DNA from: Mytilisepta virgata
Lineage: Eukaryota > Mollusca > Bivalvia > Mytilida > Mytilidae
NCBI GenBank assembly: GCA_028015205.1
Contig: CM051516.1
Coordinates: 29,581,230-29,645,229 of the forward strand
DNA length: 64,000 nucleotides
Reading direction: 5' to 3'
Position 1 is the stretch's first letter, and the number at the start of each line of letters is the position of its first letter. Below the pieces are notes generated by a model. That model was not told the DNA's origin and ran no database searches. It saw only the letters and a list, made by a program, of their open reading frames with translations. Of this stretch, positions 52,004 to 63,572 are shown one piece after another. Both the position numbers and the translations under genes were made by a program.

Positions 52004-55000
52004 TCATGTTTTGACGCTTTTGAGCATTGGAGTTGTAACTGGCCATTCATCAGGGTTACAGTTCTTGGCATCACTTTCCTCAGTGGTCAGAGGTTCTGGT
52101 ACATGTATAGGCATCTGTGTTCCAGTTACATTTAATAGCTTTAGTTCCAATGGTCCAAGTTTCAAATAATCCTGTAATATATTTAAAAAATTTTGGTTAT
52201 TTTTTTAAACGTGCGAGTTGTTATAAATCACATTTCAAAACCTCTTGATTTATTAATTGTAACAGGGTTGCCACACACCTGGGAAAACAGGAAAAAGCTG
52301 GGAATTTTTTTCGAGGTGCTACCGGCTGGAAAAAGACTGGGAAAATGTGAAAATCCAGGGAAAATCCTTGAAAGTTAAAATACCGGAAGTTTAAAAACAA
52401 ATTGAATTACCTCCCTTGTGCTCGTTGATTCGTTCTTCGAAAATTGGTACCCATATGTTATAAACATGTACTCATGAGCGCATTTCTTGGGACGATACAA
52501 ATGGGGCGACTTGATAGAGGTGAATCCTGATCTCGATTACGCTTGATGCAAATGGTCTTGAAATGTTATGCAATGTTATTTATCAAGCTCAATTTCAACC
52601 ACAATCCAAGAACCACATTTGCATTTATCCTTGAAAACTACTGATAATCCTTGAAAAACCCTGGAAAAACCCTTAATTTCATGTCTGAAAAAGAGTGGCA
52701 ACCCTGTTGTAATGAGTTTAAATTTTCATGGTGTAGTAAAAATTTGTTAATCCAAGGATATTGAATTTTGCGGTTTTGAAATATGAACATTATAAATATG
52801 TATTTCATGGAATAGATTACTGGTTCCAAATATGGTAACAAACAAATATAATGAATCCAAAGTTAACATTTCCGACATATATTTCATTTTTCAGAATCAT
52901 TGTATTTTGTAGCAGCTACTATGAAATTTTATGGATAATGATAGATATTGATGAAGGCAACATGACCAAGGTCAATATTGAATAATAAGGACCATAAAAA
53001 CTTCATATAAATTCTACAAGAAAAAATAAAAGATAAAACAAAATAAATTTTGACAATTATTCAGATTTAAATATTGCTGACATACACAACAGACTTTATC
53101 TATAAATATAAGATTTAAAGTATAAAAAACTGTAAAAAAAAAAACTTACACTGAAATCTTCCTCCTCAAAATACATGTTATCTAACAAATCTGTTTCAAC
53201 ACTTTCAGCTGAAAAATAAATTTAAGTGATCACTTGTAGTGATATAGTATAAGTGATGTATCTCAATGGGTTTTTTGGAAAAACTTAACCAAAGCCCTGA
53301 CATAATACCTTTAATCAACTTGAAATTGATATTGAATAACCGGAAGCAGGACAATTGTCCATGGGGCCAGTCGTCCAAGGTGGCAATTGTCCATGGGGGC
53401 AGTTGTCCTAGGGGGGCAATAACCCAGGATCAGTTGTCCAGGGGCAATTGTCCTAGATCCTGAATAACTATTGGTAAAATGTGTACATGTCATTCAACTA
53501 TCATTCTTATAATGTTCAAATAAATTCAAATTTTTGACAAGAATCATTTTAAAACATTTAAACTTACTTAAAGAAATCCCTGTCCTTATTAACAGATTTA
53601 ATCAATTTGTATAAAAAATTAACATTCCAATAAACAAATATTTTAATTAAATTACATACTAAAATTTGAACATGACACTGCAATTTGAATAATAACCCTT
53701 AGCTGAGAAAGGTTAGGATAATTAAAGTAATTGTTATATTGAGTTCTCTTGATATTCTTTCATACCATGTGCCAAACCTATAACTTCTTCTAAGTAAATA
53801 TGTTTTCCCCAAAATATTGTATTGCCATATCACAAAGGTGTTTCACATACATGTGGGTGCAACCTTTCAAAATAACACCTGTACAGTGTTTTGTGATTTA
53901 GTGATTGTTACATATTTTTACCATTTTTATTCTCTTTCTTGCCTAAACCAGACATAAACACAGCTTAATATCACATTGATATTATTTAATTTTTTTTAAA
54001 GTGCATTATGTAAACAGGTGGAAAATGACAAACATATTTATGCATTAAATCTCTTTTTCCATATTGTCTATTGTTTTCTTTAGTTACATGTACAAAAAAA
54101 ATCTTTTGAGAAATACCTTATTTGATTTTTTATTTTTTTAATTATTATCTGTCTGTGGAATGGTTAATGTCATTTTATTGATGCTAATTTTGCTTATTCA
54201 TCCTTCAAATAATTCAAGTCCTACACATTATTTTTCAGTACATATTTGGTCCACTGGTTTAAGGAGAACAGATTGCAAGTACACATAAACAACTTTGATT
54301 ACTCTGTATTGATTGAATATATACGATGTACTTATTGACTGGGTATGAAGGGAATAGTAAGTTTATTGTCACCAAGGTACCAACAAATGCACCGAGGCAT
54401 AGCTGAGGGCAATGGTTGGTATCAACGGGATAATTAACTTACTATTTCCCGAATATGCAGTCAGTAAGTGTTTTATTATACCAAGAACACCTTAACAGTC
54501 AATAGTTTCAAGATTAGAAACAGACAAAATAGTAAAATTGTCTTACTTTTCATATAGAAAAAACATACTGAGGACATAAAAAATAAATCTGTTTCAAATA
54601 GAAATGTAAAAACCGAAAGAAATACAAACCATCACTTTCCTCACTGTCAATATGTTGTCTGGTCACTATGGCAAACACTCTGTCTTCTATAGCTTTCTGT
54701 GTGGCACTTTTTGGTCTTGCTGAATAGTACAAAATATTTTTTTCATGTTTGGAACACGATCAATAGCTTCATGAATGCAACTGAAGAAAGAAGGTTTGAA
54801 TGTTTTGTAAATTGCTTCTTTAGCAAAGTATGTGACCTGTTATAGCTTGTGAAAGTGACACTGGACCAAAAACCTGCATATTTTTTATGAAAATTAATTT
54901 TTTTTGGTGAAATTTGATCTTCTGATAAAATATATAAACAAGTTGTATCTTAGGGACGAGATCAAAAGTTCAATGTAGGATAAAAAACTTAATTCACCTA

Positions 55001-58000
55001 GTTTTTTCACTGACCCCCCCCCCCCCCCCCTCTTAACTTAATCTGGGAAAAATTGATTGACCAATATGGCCATATCCGAAAATCGATGTCGGATAACAAA
55101 ACTTGCAGTGATTTTTACCCCCCCACCCCCAAACTATTTGAATTAAGTTTTTTATCTGACATTGAACTTTTGATCTCGTCCCTTAATAGTTAATCTAAGG
55201 TCATAGAGGAAATCATTTATTATTGAACAAAATATGATAATTCATTATATTTCTCTGTTGTTCTGTGTAATTTGTTTACTGGCCTTCCAATTGTGTCCTT
55301 AAATACAGTTATAATTTAATAAATTGACATTTACGATAGAAGTCTTGAACTTGCAGTGAGGTACAGGTTTTTTCTCCAGCTGAAGGCCTAAATGTGACTT
55401 AATGTTACGAACAGCAATAAAAGCATTTTCCTCTGCTTCAATATTTGATATGTATATTTAGAGATTCTGTTACAAAAATTAATCCACCCTATAAATCTTT
55501 CATGGTTTATCATCAAGAAAAATTTTAACCTTATCAATCAAAATAACTGTAAATACAGAATAATGGCAAATTGTTTTCTGATATTGAATTTATCAGGTTT
55601 GTTACTGGAAAGCCCTTAAGAGCGAGTCAAATGACAAACCTGATAAAAGTCAGTATCTGAATTAAAAAAATTGCCATTATTCTTTTTATTGGTAATTTTC
55701 ATCAGATTTGTAAAGTGCTGAAATTTTAAGAAAAAAAATGTTTGAGTCTTGAAAGGAAGACATGTTTCGCCTGCATACAGGAAAAGCTACATTTAAACCA
55801 ATCATCCATAAAACTTTAGCATAAAAAATCACTGAAAGTGAAGATGTATGTGAAGGTACAACAAGGATATCACTATATATGTAACACCCTGTTTTTGTAT
55901 ACTTAAGGTAGGAAAATGAAATATATTTGCAAATCTTTGCATGAAGGGAAATGTACAGAGTAAGTTTCATCAAACTGCTTTGAGCGGTTTAGGAGAAGTT
56001 GAGGATAAAAGATTTTATCCCCCCTTTTTTAAAAAATGTCAATTTTTACAAAAGATATTAAAATTTTCTAAAAATGAAATATATATGCACACCTTTGCAT
56101 TAAGTTTAATGCACAGAGAAAGTTTCATCAAATTGCTTTGAGTGGTTATGGAGTCGTTGAGGAAAGAAGTTTTGACCCCCCCCCCCTTTTCATAAATGTC
56201 AATTTTTAATATCAATTTTTACATAAAAAAATTTAAAATTTTCTAAAAATGAAATATATATGCATACCTTTGCATTAAGGTTAATGCACAGAGAAAATTT
56301 CATCAAATTCCTCTGAGTGGTTTACGAGTAGTTAAGGATAGAAGTTATTAGCAGACGTAACATCATAGTGAATTGTGAGTTTTGATTATGTTATCTTTAT
56401 CCATTTATTTTGGAATTTATAGTAGCCCTAGATCAACCTACCTTTGAATTTTTCTAAAGACATTTCTGCGCTTTCTCCTGATTTACTGTCAACGATCATT
56501 TCATGGTCCCCTGTTTTTTGTCGGTTTATTGACAATTTTTTCATATCCATTTCTAATATACCATCTTCATCAAGGTTTTCATCCCCTTCAAACTGGGTCA
56601 AATAAAAATTTCTGGAAAAAAATCACTAATTTTAGTGGACTGGAAAACAGTTATACAATATGAAACACATTTATTTTCCTTAATTTGCATATTCAAAAAT
56701 AGCAAAAGCATAGAAAATTGATAATTTAAGACAAAAAACATGAATGATGGTACATTTTCAAAAAGTTTTTACTTGTCCTAAAAAAATATGACATGTAAAT
56801 TTTTTCTCTTTTTACATATAAATGTGTAGCCATAAAATGAAAAAATGTAAATAGATTAAATTTTTGTTAAATTTTAAAACAGAAATTAATATTCAGTGAA
56901 AAGTTTAGGTAAGCTCAAGTTTTTATCCAACTCTTACAACTTTTTAATATAAGTTATTTTAAGTACTTTTCTTCATGTTATCATGTTATAAAGGCAAAAC
57001 AATATAACTCAGTCGTCAAAACATATGATAAAACATATCTTTATTAACTTGTAAGTTGTATGAAGTCTGTAATCTTGAGTTTTGCAAAATGTGTACTAAC
57101 TTTTTGATCTTGGAAAAACTGACTTGTTTGAGAATGTAATAAAAAGTTAAACAATAATACAATGGAAAAGAAGTCTGAAAAAATTTAATGCATTAGGAGT
57201 AATGTGATATTTCAAATATGTATTTACCGAGACACTTTGAGATCATCAATTTTACATTCAAATAATTCACTCATAATCTCTAGGTTGTCTTTTTCTAAAT
57301 TTTCTACAATAAGACGAAGTTCAGCTGCTTCTCTCTTGTGTATCTCAACCTACAAATTAAAAAGAAGTTTAAACAAGAAAAGTAAATTAATGCATTACCT
57401 AAAATTTCATGAAAGCAAAAATTTTCATGTTTCTAAAATAATGTCTTTTCGCATCAAAAGAAACAAAAAAAAAATGTTTACATTTAGCGTCTAAAAAATA
57501 AACATGTAAATAGGGTCCTTATTCACTGTAAATGTCAAATTTTGAATGTCCCTGTATAATGAAATGACTTTTTTATTTCTAATTTCTGCTAAGAAATACA
57601 CCCATCCCAACTTAACAATGAACTTGAACAAGTGTCTTCCAAAATAATGTGATATTTACCTCCCTTTCCAGCCATTCTTTATCTAGTATTTCTTGTCTGC
57701 TGTATTTATCCAACTGACCAATAGCATTCTACAAAAAGTAGTTAGATCTGGTTAAAAAATAATAAACTAAAATAATTAAATTATAACTAAATCGCTGAAT
57801 TCAAATACCAGGAATAAACGTGTTACTGAACTACGCAGTAAATCACACACCGCATAAGTTATTTACAGCTGTAGTTCGATCAAAACTTGTTTATTTCTGG
57901 TATTTCAATTCAGCGATTAGATATAATTTTTATTACATTGTACAGAATCTAGCATTTTAGCAGAAATAAATTGAAATAAAACAGACTAAGTCTTTTGATA

Positions 58001-61000
58001 CCTCTCCGCAGCAATTGTGACGTCACTTCCTAGACTGGAATACTGGCTGTTCTTTTCACATGTGCTTTAACAGATTTTCTTTCACTTGAATACTATGTAA
58101 ATCCCTGGTTACAATGCAATTATAAATAATAACTAAAAATATTTTACAATTCTGCATTAAAGTGTAGTTCATTTTATTAAACTTTTGTCGCCTATTCATA
58201 TAGGTTTTTCAGCAAAGATAATATATGAAATCTGATAAACAGGAACTGCTCATTTTGGCCATGTCGCCAATATATAAACGTATTACAAATACTCAATGTC
58301 TAATTCTCTGGCTCTCTGGGATATGTCGTGATTTTTACTATTTATTTAGCCTGTGATTTTGTGTACTTCAAAACTTCTAATGTGGATAATTTTATTCTTT
58401 TCATAAACTAAACTATTGACTTACATCCCTAGCTTCTGTTTTCTGTGTACATAAGGTCTCCTCTGTGTATACTCTTATTCTTTCTTTATCTTTCTTGCTT
58501 GATGTTTCAAGGTGACCTAAAAATGTTAGCACATAGGACTACTAACATATATGTTCCTGCTATAAAGGTGTCTACAAGTTCTTCAATAAAATTGAAAACC
58601 CCTACTCATGTGGTGAAACCTAAATGGCCATGACAAAATATATAAGTACAAAATGTACATAAACACAATATCAATTTATTATGGATGAGGAACTAAAAAT
58701 TTAAAGCGACAAACACATTCCAGTGACCAAAATATTCCTGACATTGGACAAGCACAAAAAATATGGTTGGGTTAAGCTAGTTTTTTTAATCCAAACCCCC
58801 ACTCTATATACAGTAAAAGCAAATATTATCGACAAAGAAATAGTGCAGAATATCAATCTGTGTGCCAAAGTTAAATTTAATTTGTGGAGATCGACATTTA
58901 CCATAAAAGGTTTAATTAGCACATGCTTTTCACTATCGTCAGTTCAACTGTTGTATAAGGTCATGCCTTCTCACAGTCCTGTAAGTATTTTAATTTAAAG
59001 TGTGGATAGTTAAAGCTTTTGCTATACAACAAACTTTTTATAGCAATTGTCACTGCCCTCTATTATCTTCAGATGCGTCATTCATCTTCAGTTTTGCAGT
59101 ATTTTCTTCTGGCCCATATAATACACAAATAGACAAACACTAAAAAATGACTGGAAATGTATCTTATCCATTAAAAAGGTACATGCATGTATGTGTATAA
59201 ATAGACAAAAATAAAAGTTGTAAACATTATTTAAAATAACCTACGCATCATTTCATTAAAGCTCTTTTCCATCTCGATCATTTCATCCGTCAATAGCTTT
59301 ATCTCTTTCTTATGTTCATTCTGTCCTTTGTCTCTATAATCTCTCCAATAGTTTACATTCTTCTGCTCTGCTTCTATCTTTTTATCTTTATTTTCAATTT
59401 GTTTTTTGATTGCTGGAAATAAATGTACTAACATAAATATTTTTTATCTGGTCAAAATTATAAATGATACATCATCTTCCGACTGAAGAAAACAACAGTT
59501 GGCTCATTTAGAACAAAATCAAGAAGAATGCATAAAATATTACTGATAATTTTGTCAATCACTTTACAAAAATATGTATGCTAGCTCATTTTGACCACTT
59601 ACCAATACCATATAAGGATGTCACATTTTTTCGCTGTAAAATAATTGTGGAACTTCATTAGCTCTAACTATGATAACCTGAACACCAGGTACATCTCAAA
59701 ATATTTTTCAAAAATTCCTAAATGCTATTATTGTAAAAGTCTTAAAAACTATGATCACCTATACTACCCTATGACAGTCAGTTTTACTCTAAACTCTTTC
59801 CTTTTATAGCAACGTTCTATTTACCACATGATTTTTACCTTCTAGTTGATCTTCTTGTTGTCGCTGCCATTTCCAGTATTCTTTCATTACAATGACTACA
59901 TCTTCTCTCTTTCTCATTTCTTCATTATCCCATTTTTCTTCTAAAATCTTTGCTGTTTTTAGCATCTCATTGATCAACAACTTTTGATCAGCCTTCAGTT
60001 TCTCATTCTTAAATAATGACAGAAAATTCATAATGTATACCAAAACTGTCCTTTAGGATGAAAAAATATGTTTTATGGATTTCCTTCCAAAAAATAATGG
60101 GGTCAGTAGGTCAGGATTATTCTAGTCACAAATGACAAAATTTCCAACTCCTGTATTATATATAAGCTCATCAGAAGTTTTTCATTTGTGATCTGTTGGT
60201 AAACTAATTAATAATGATTAATAAATGTAACGATATATATTTATAGATTTTGTGGCATGTTTTGAAATCCAAAGATATCTTTATCAAAAATGTAAATGTC
60301 AATCAGAGTTAACAAACCTATTTCTTTTCAATCATCATCCTCCTGTAAGTATATCACCTTTTAACTTGATGCAGAAAGTAATTTTCAGTTCATTTATAAT
60401 TTACATTAAATAAATATTCTAAGAATTTTTGGGAAGCCTTAGGGTAACACAATATGGTTTTGGAGTCGAAAGAGAGGGTCACCAGCATGTGAACAGCTAT
60501 TTTTTGTCGGTGGATATAACAAATTATATAATAAAATGAATTTAGAATTATAAGTTATTTGGAATGTTTGGGATTACAAAGTTCCACTGCATACTAAAAG
60601 GAACAATTAGAATATATTGAGTGGCAGAAACCAATCTGTATAAAATAACAGTTAGCTTTGCATTCACATTTTTTACCCTAATCATCATTATCATGGTTAA
60701 TGTATACAAATAAAATAAAAACATCTAGACGTAGAACATTAATGTCTTATTTTAACTCAGAAGTCTATCACTCTTAACAAGGCTATTGTGACCAAGCAAA
60801 AATTAGCTTGTCACAAAATTTTGAACTTTTTGATAAAAAATTATTGAAAATCACTTTGGACATCTTTTTGGACATTTTTAAATATTTTGTTAAATTTCAC
60901 ATTTTAGTTAATTATCTGCTTCTCATATAAGGTCTTTAATTGTTTCATCTTAGTGCTATTAATTAGTGATACATGTTACCTGTAATTATATTGATTCAAT

Positions 61001-63572
61001 TTATAGCAATTGTGTTAATTAACTTTGTATATTTTATCATGTCATTTCAAGTGTCAACTTAATTTGAGCATTGTTTGACTTAGGGTATAAATATTGTATT
61101 TCATTTTTGGATCTGCAGTTGGAGTCAGACTGTTATACTGACATTACCCATCTATTGTTAAAATAGTTATTACATGCTGGATTATTAAATTATTTAACGT
61201 GACTGAGTTTGGTATTAGTTCAGGGTCTGAGTTAAGTTTACGCCTTCTGCATCATCAACTGACTGCAGCGTTTTTATAACGGTTTTACGCATAAAACTGT
61301 GACCCCGTAGCAAGGAGTGGCCAGCCTCCTTGTTACACTATTTATAACATTGAAGACAGATATAAAATTCTCTTGTAAAACTATTGTACTTGTGAAACCA
61401 TTTACAAAACTACACATTCATAAATAAAATGATAATGGGGATATGCTAGATGCCAAAAAATCTAAAAGAAAATGAAACCAGAGGCTCTTAAGAGCCTGTT
61501 ATCGCTCACCTGCCAAAGTCTGTCAAATTGAACCTGATATTTGTTTTTTAAAGGATCTTCCATATATGCTTCCTGTAAAGTTTGGTTACATTTGGCAATG
61601 AAGTTTCAGAGGACAAGATTTTTAAAAATCAGCCAATCAGAAACAAAAATTGCCCATGGCAGCCATGTTTGCTATCTGATCAGGACAAAATGAGAAATTT
61701 TCATAAGGGACCTCCCATAGATGCTTCCTGTTGTTTAGTTTTATTTGGCAAACCAATCTGAGAGTAAAACAGAAATTTTTAATCAGCCAATCAGAAACAC
61801 GAATTGACCATGGCGGTCATGTTTCTTTTCCGATCAGGACAAAATGAGAAAATTTTGTGAAGGACCATCCATAGATCTTTCCTGCAAAGTTTGGTTCCAT
61901 TTGGCCAAGCGGTTTCAGAGGAGAAGGTTTTTTAATATCAGCCAATCAGAAACAAGAATTGCCCATGGCAGCCATGTTTGTTGTCCGATCGGAACAAAAT
62001 CAGCAAATTTTATAGAGGACCCTCCAAAGATGCTTTCTGTGAAGTTTGGTTTCATTTGATCCAGCAGTTTAAGAGAAGATTTTTTTTTAAATCAGCCAAT
62101 CAGAAACAAGAATTGCCCATGGAGGCCATGTTTGTTGCTCAATTGGGACGAAATGAGGAAACTTTATAAAGGACCTTACATAGATGCTTCCTGTCAAGTT
62201 TGGTTCCATTTGGCCAAGCAGTTCTAGAGAAAAAAAAAATTTTTTTAATCAACCAATGAGAAACAAGAATTGCCCATGACGGCCATGTTTGTTGCCCGAT
62301 CGGGAGGAAATGAGGAAATTTGTAAAGAACCTCCCATAGATGCTTCCTGTCAAGTTTCGTTCCATTTGGCCAAGCGATTTCAGAGGACAAGATTTTTTTA
62401 TATCAGCCAATCAGAAACAAGAATTGCCCATTGCAGCCATATTTGTAGTCCATGTTTGTTGCCCGATCGGGAGGAAATGAGGAAAATTTTTAAAGAACCT
62501 CCCATAGATGCTTTCTGTCAAGTTTCGTTCCATTTGGCCAAGTGATTTCAGAGGAGAAGATTTTTTTATATCAGCCAATCAGAAACAAGAATTGCCCATT
62601 GCAGCCATATTTGTAGTCCGATCGGGACGAAATGAGGAAACTTTATAAAGGACCTCCCATATATGCTTCCTGTCAAGTTTTGTTCCATTTGGCCATGCAG
62701 TTTCAGAGGAGAAGATTTTTAAAAACTCAGCCAATCAGAAACAACAATTGCCCATGGTGGCCATGTTTGTTGTCCGATCGGGACGAAATGAGCAAACTTT
62801 ATAAAGGACCTTACATAGATGCTTCCTGCCAAATTTAATTCCATTTGGCCCAGTGGTTTCAGAGGAGAAGATTGAAATGTGAAAAGTTAACGGACGGACG
62901 GACGACGGACGACGGACGACGGACGCAAAGTGATGGCAAAAGCTCACCCTGGCTTTTAGCCAGGTGAGCTAAAAAAGAGCAAATAAACACGGAAATTAAG
63001 CTGATTTTTCTTTTAGTTCATTTGGTATCTCATCTTCACCATTGTCAGCTGTTCAAAAAAAAATTGCTAGCTATAGGTACAATCATATCAAAAGGTATGC
63101 AATATTTTGCATGTAAGCATGTTTTGTGCAGAAATATAGATTAAAGTACAAACCCTTTCTTCATTCCTTTTAATCTTGTCCTCCCACCCTCTGATTTCAT
63201 ACAACTGATCTTCTAATTTCTTTTCTACAATACCAATTCTGTAAGAAAAGTAAATACCGGTAAATTGATATTTGGTCATGGAATACTGAAGAAAGAAATG
63301 ACGTAAATACATGTACATGAAGTTTCATTATAAATTTTTTTTAATTTGAACTTTGGACTGAATTTACAAATTCGTAACATGTAAATGTTGTATACCGGTA
63401 CTTTAATTTGAACTTTGCACTGAATATACAATTTGTAACATGTAATTTTGTATACAGGTACTTACTGATATGCTAAAATAGCTTCTTTTGCTGTCATCTG
63501 TACTTCTTTCTTTTTCCCTCCTTTCTTTCCCTTTTTTCCTCCCTTCTTCTTTCCACCTTTCTTCTTACCCAT
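52004..63572 (-). CDS. CCDC83: Coiled-coil domain-containing protein 83 orthologue
   Basis: Eleven exons on the minus strand: 63572-63466, 63238-63154, 60007-59839, 59412-59245, 58516-58425, 57728-57660, 57349-57228, 56611-56442, 54719-54630, 53208-53150 and 52171-52004. Phases agree throughout and give 432 residues, close to the vertebrate protein (about 410-440). The N-terminus is a Lys/Gly-rich leader ([19 protein letters not shown]), followed by [20 protein letters not shown], and almost the whole chain to about residue 280 is coiled coil. Key matches to CCDC83 are [68 protein letters not shown], and [19 protein letters not shown]. The C-terminal third is acidic and disordered. Function is poorly known; a role in cilia or sperm is an inference. 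The donor at the end of exon 4 was chosen (GTAGGT) because it alone keeps the frame into exon 5. Confidence 0.9.
52263..52706. mobile_element. 444-bp MITE with CAGGGTTGCCAC termini
   Basis: Exact 12-bp inverted termini, CAGGGTTGCCAC at 52263 and GTGGCAACCCTG ending at 52706, flanked by a direct TTGTAA on both sides (52257-52262 and 52707-52712). Inside, 'CTGGGAAAA' and 'CCTGGAAAAACCC' segments face each other. It sits in the last CCDC83 intron. The 6-bp duplication does not match a superfamily I can name with confidence. Confidence 0.85.
53342..53460. repeat. Short 'GGACAATTGTCC' motif cluster
   Basis: Five variants of (G)CAATTGTCC(A/T)(T/A)GGGG or CAGTTGTCC within 120 bp in a GC-rich island, some inverted. 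GGACAATTGTCC is itself a palindrome. It lies in the CCDC83 intron between exons 9 and 10. Confidence 0.6.
54331..54477. repeat. 147-bp hairpin element in a CCDC83 intron
   Basis: The left arm (from CTTATTGACTGGGTATG) and the right arm (ending CAGTCAGTAAG) pair across GGGAATAGTAAGTT and further to ACCAA. The loop contains CACCGAGGCATAGCTGAGGGC, a CGAGG-x4-AGC-x-GAGG type loop like those of the other two hairpins. Confidence 0.7.
54953..55182. mobile_element. PIF/Harbinger-like MITE with TTA target duplication
   Basis: A 230-bp palindromic element. The ends are GGGACGAGATCAAAAGTTCA and its complement, ending at 55182, flanked by TTA (54950-54952 and 55183-55185). The arms match for about 50 bp, then poly-C runs and a unique centre follow. 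A GGG-starting TIR with a TTA duplication is the usual PIF/Harbinger signature. It lies in the CCDC83 intron between exons 8 and 9. Confidence 0.8.
55557..55683. repeat. 127-bp hairpin element in a CCDC83 intron
   Basis: Left arm AGAATAATGGCAAATT...TTTATCAGGTTTGT and right arm ACAAACCTGATAAA...AATTGCCATTATTCT, with mismatches in the middle. The loop holds AAGCCCTTAAGAGCGAG. A typical foldback MITE. Flanking duplication unclear. Confidence 0.7.
55880..56350. repeat. Tandem repeat of about 150-170 bp (three units)
   Basis: Units carry AAATGAAATATATATGCA(C/T)ACC, CTTTGCATTAAGTTTAATGC, ACAGAGAAAGTTTCATCAAA and CTTTGAGTGGTTATGGAG-like segments at about 55915, 56070 and 56250, separated by C(n)T(n) tracts. 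It lies between CCDC83 exons 8 and 9. Confidence 0.75.
57779..57932. repeat. 154-bp hairpin element in a CCDC83 intron
   Basis: The arms start AATTATAACTAAATCGCTGA and end TCAGCGATTAGATATAATT. They match over AATACCAGGAATAAAC and, more loosely, GAACTAC-GC-GTAAAT. The loop is about 16 bases (CACACACCGCATAAGT). It lies between CCDC83 exons 5 and 6. Confidence 0.75.
58517..59244 (-). other. CCDC83 intron 4, nothing recognised
   Basis: Two overlapping open frames on opposite strands (58701-58998) lie here, but neither has a recognisable motif. No repeat was identified. Confidence 0.4.
60008..61475 (-). other. Part of CCDC83 intron 2, no exon found
   Basis: Exons 2 and 3 already join in phase and match vertebrate CCDC83 without a gap, so no coding exon is expected. 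AT-rich sequence with no named repeat. Confidence 0.45.
61476..62976 (+). repeat. CTCACCTG tandem-core element, largest copy
   Basis: Starts CCAGAGGCTCTTAAGAGCC and TGTTATCGCTCACCTGCC. Eight to nine core units of about 150 bp follow, each with AAGGACCTCCCATAGATGCTT, CCTGTCAAGTTTGGTTCCAT, TTTGGCCAAGCAGTTTCAGA, CAGCCAATCAGAAACAAGAA, TTGCCCATGG(C/T)GGCCATG and CCGATCGGGACGAAATGAGG. A GACGGAC microsatellite (about 62890-62930) precedes the 3' end, which is a hairpin of AGCTCACC(C)TGGC and GCCAGGTGAGCT. All open frames here on both strands are repeat-derived. It lies in CCDC83 intron 2. Confidence 0.85.

Noticed and set aside
55014..55030. Poly-C and poly-G runs here and at 22.5-23.9, 29.04 and 45.83 kb as telomere-like or G-quadruplex arrays
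   Set aside because: They are single homopolymers without a repeated spacer; length may also be affected by assembly.
59240..59245. Alternative exon 4 donor of CCDC83 (GTTATT)
   Set aside because: It puts exon 5 out of frame; the GTAGGT donor 4 bases earlier keeps the frame and is a better donor.
61844..62838. Series of similar open frames on both strands as a gene family
   Set aside because: They follow the 150-bp core unit of the CTCACCTG element, and both strands are open.
63003..63050. Extra CCDC83 exon (reads [15 protein letters not shown] on the minus strand)
   Set aside because: It has an AG before it but ends in a stop with no donor, and exons 2 and 3 already join in phase and match the family without a gap.
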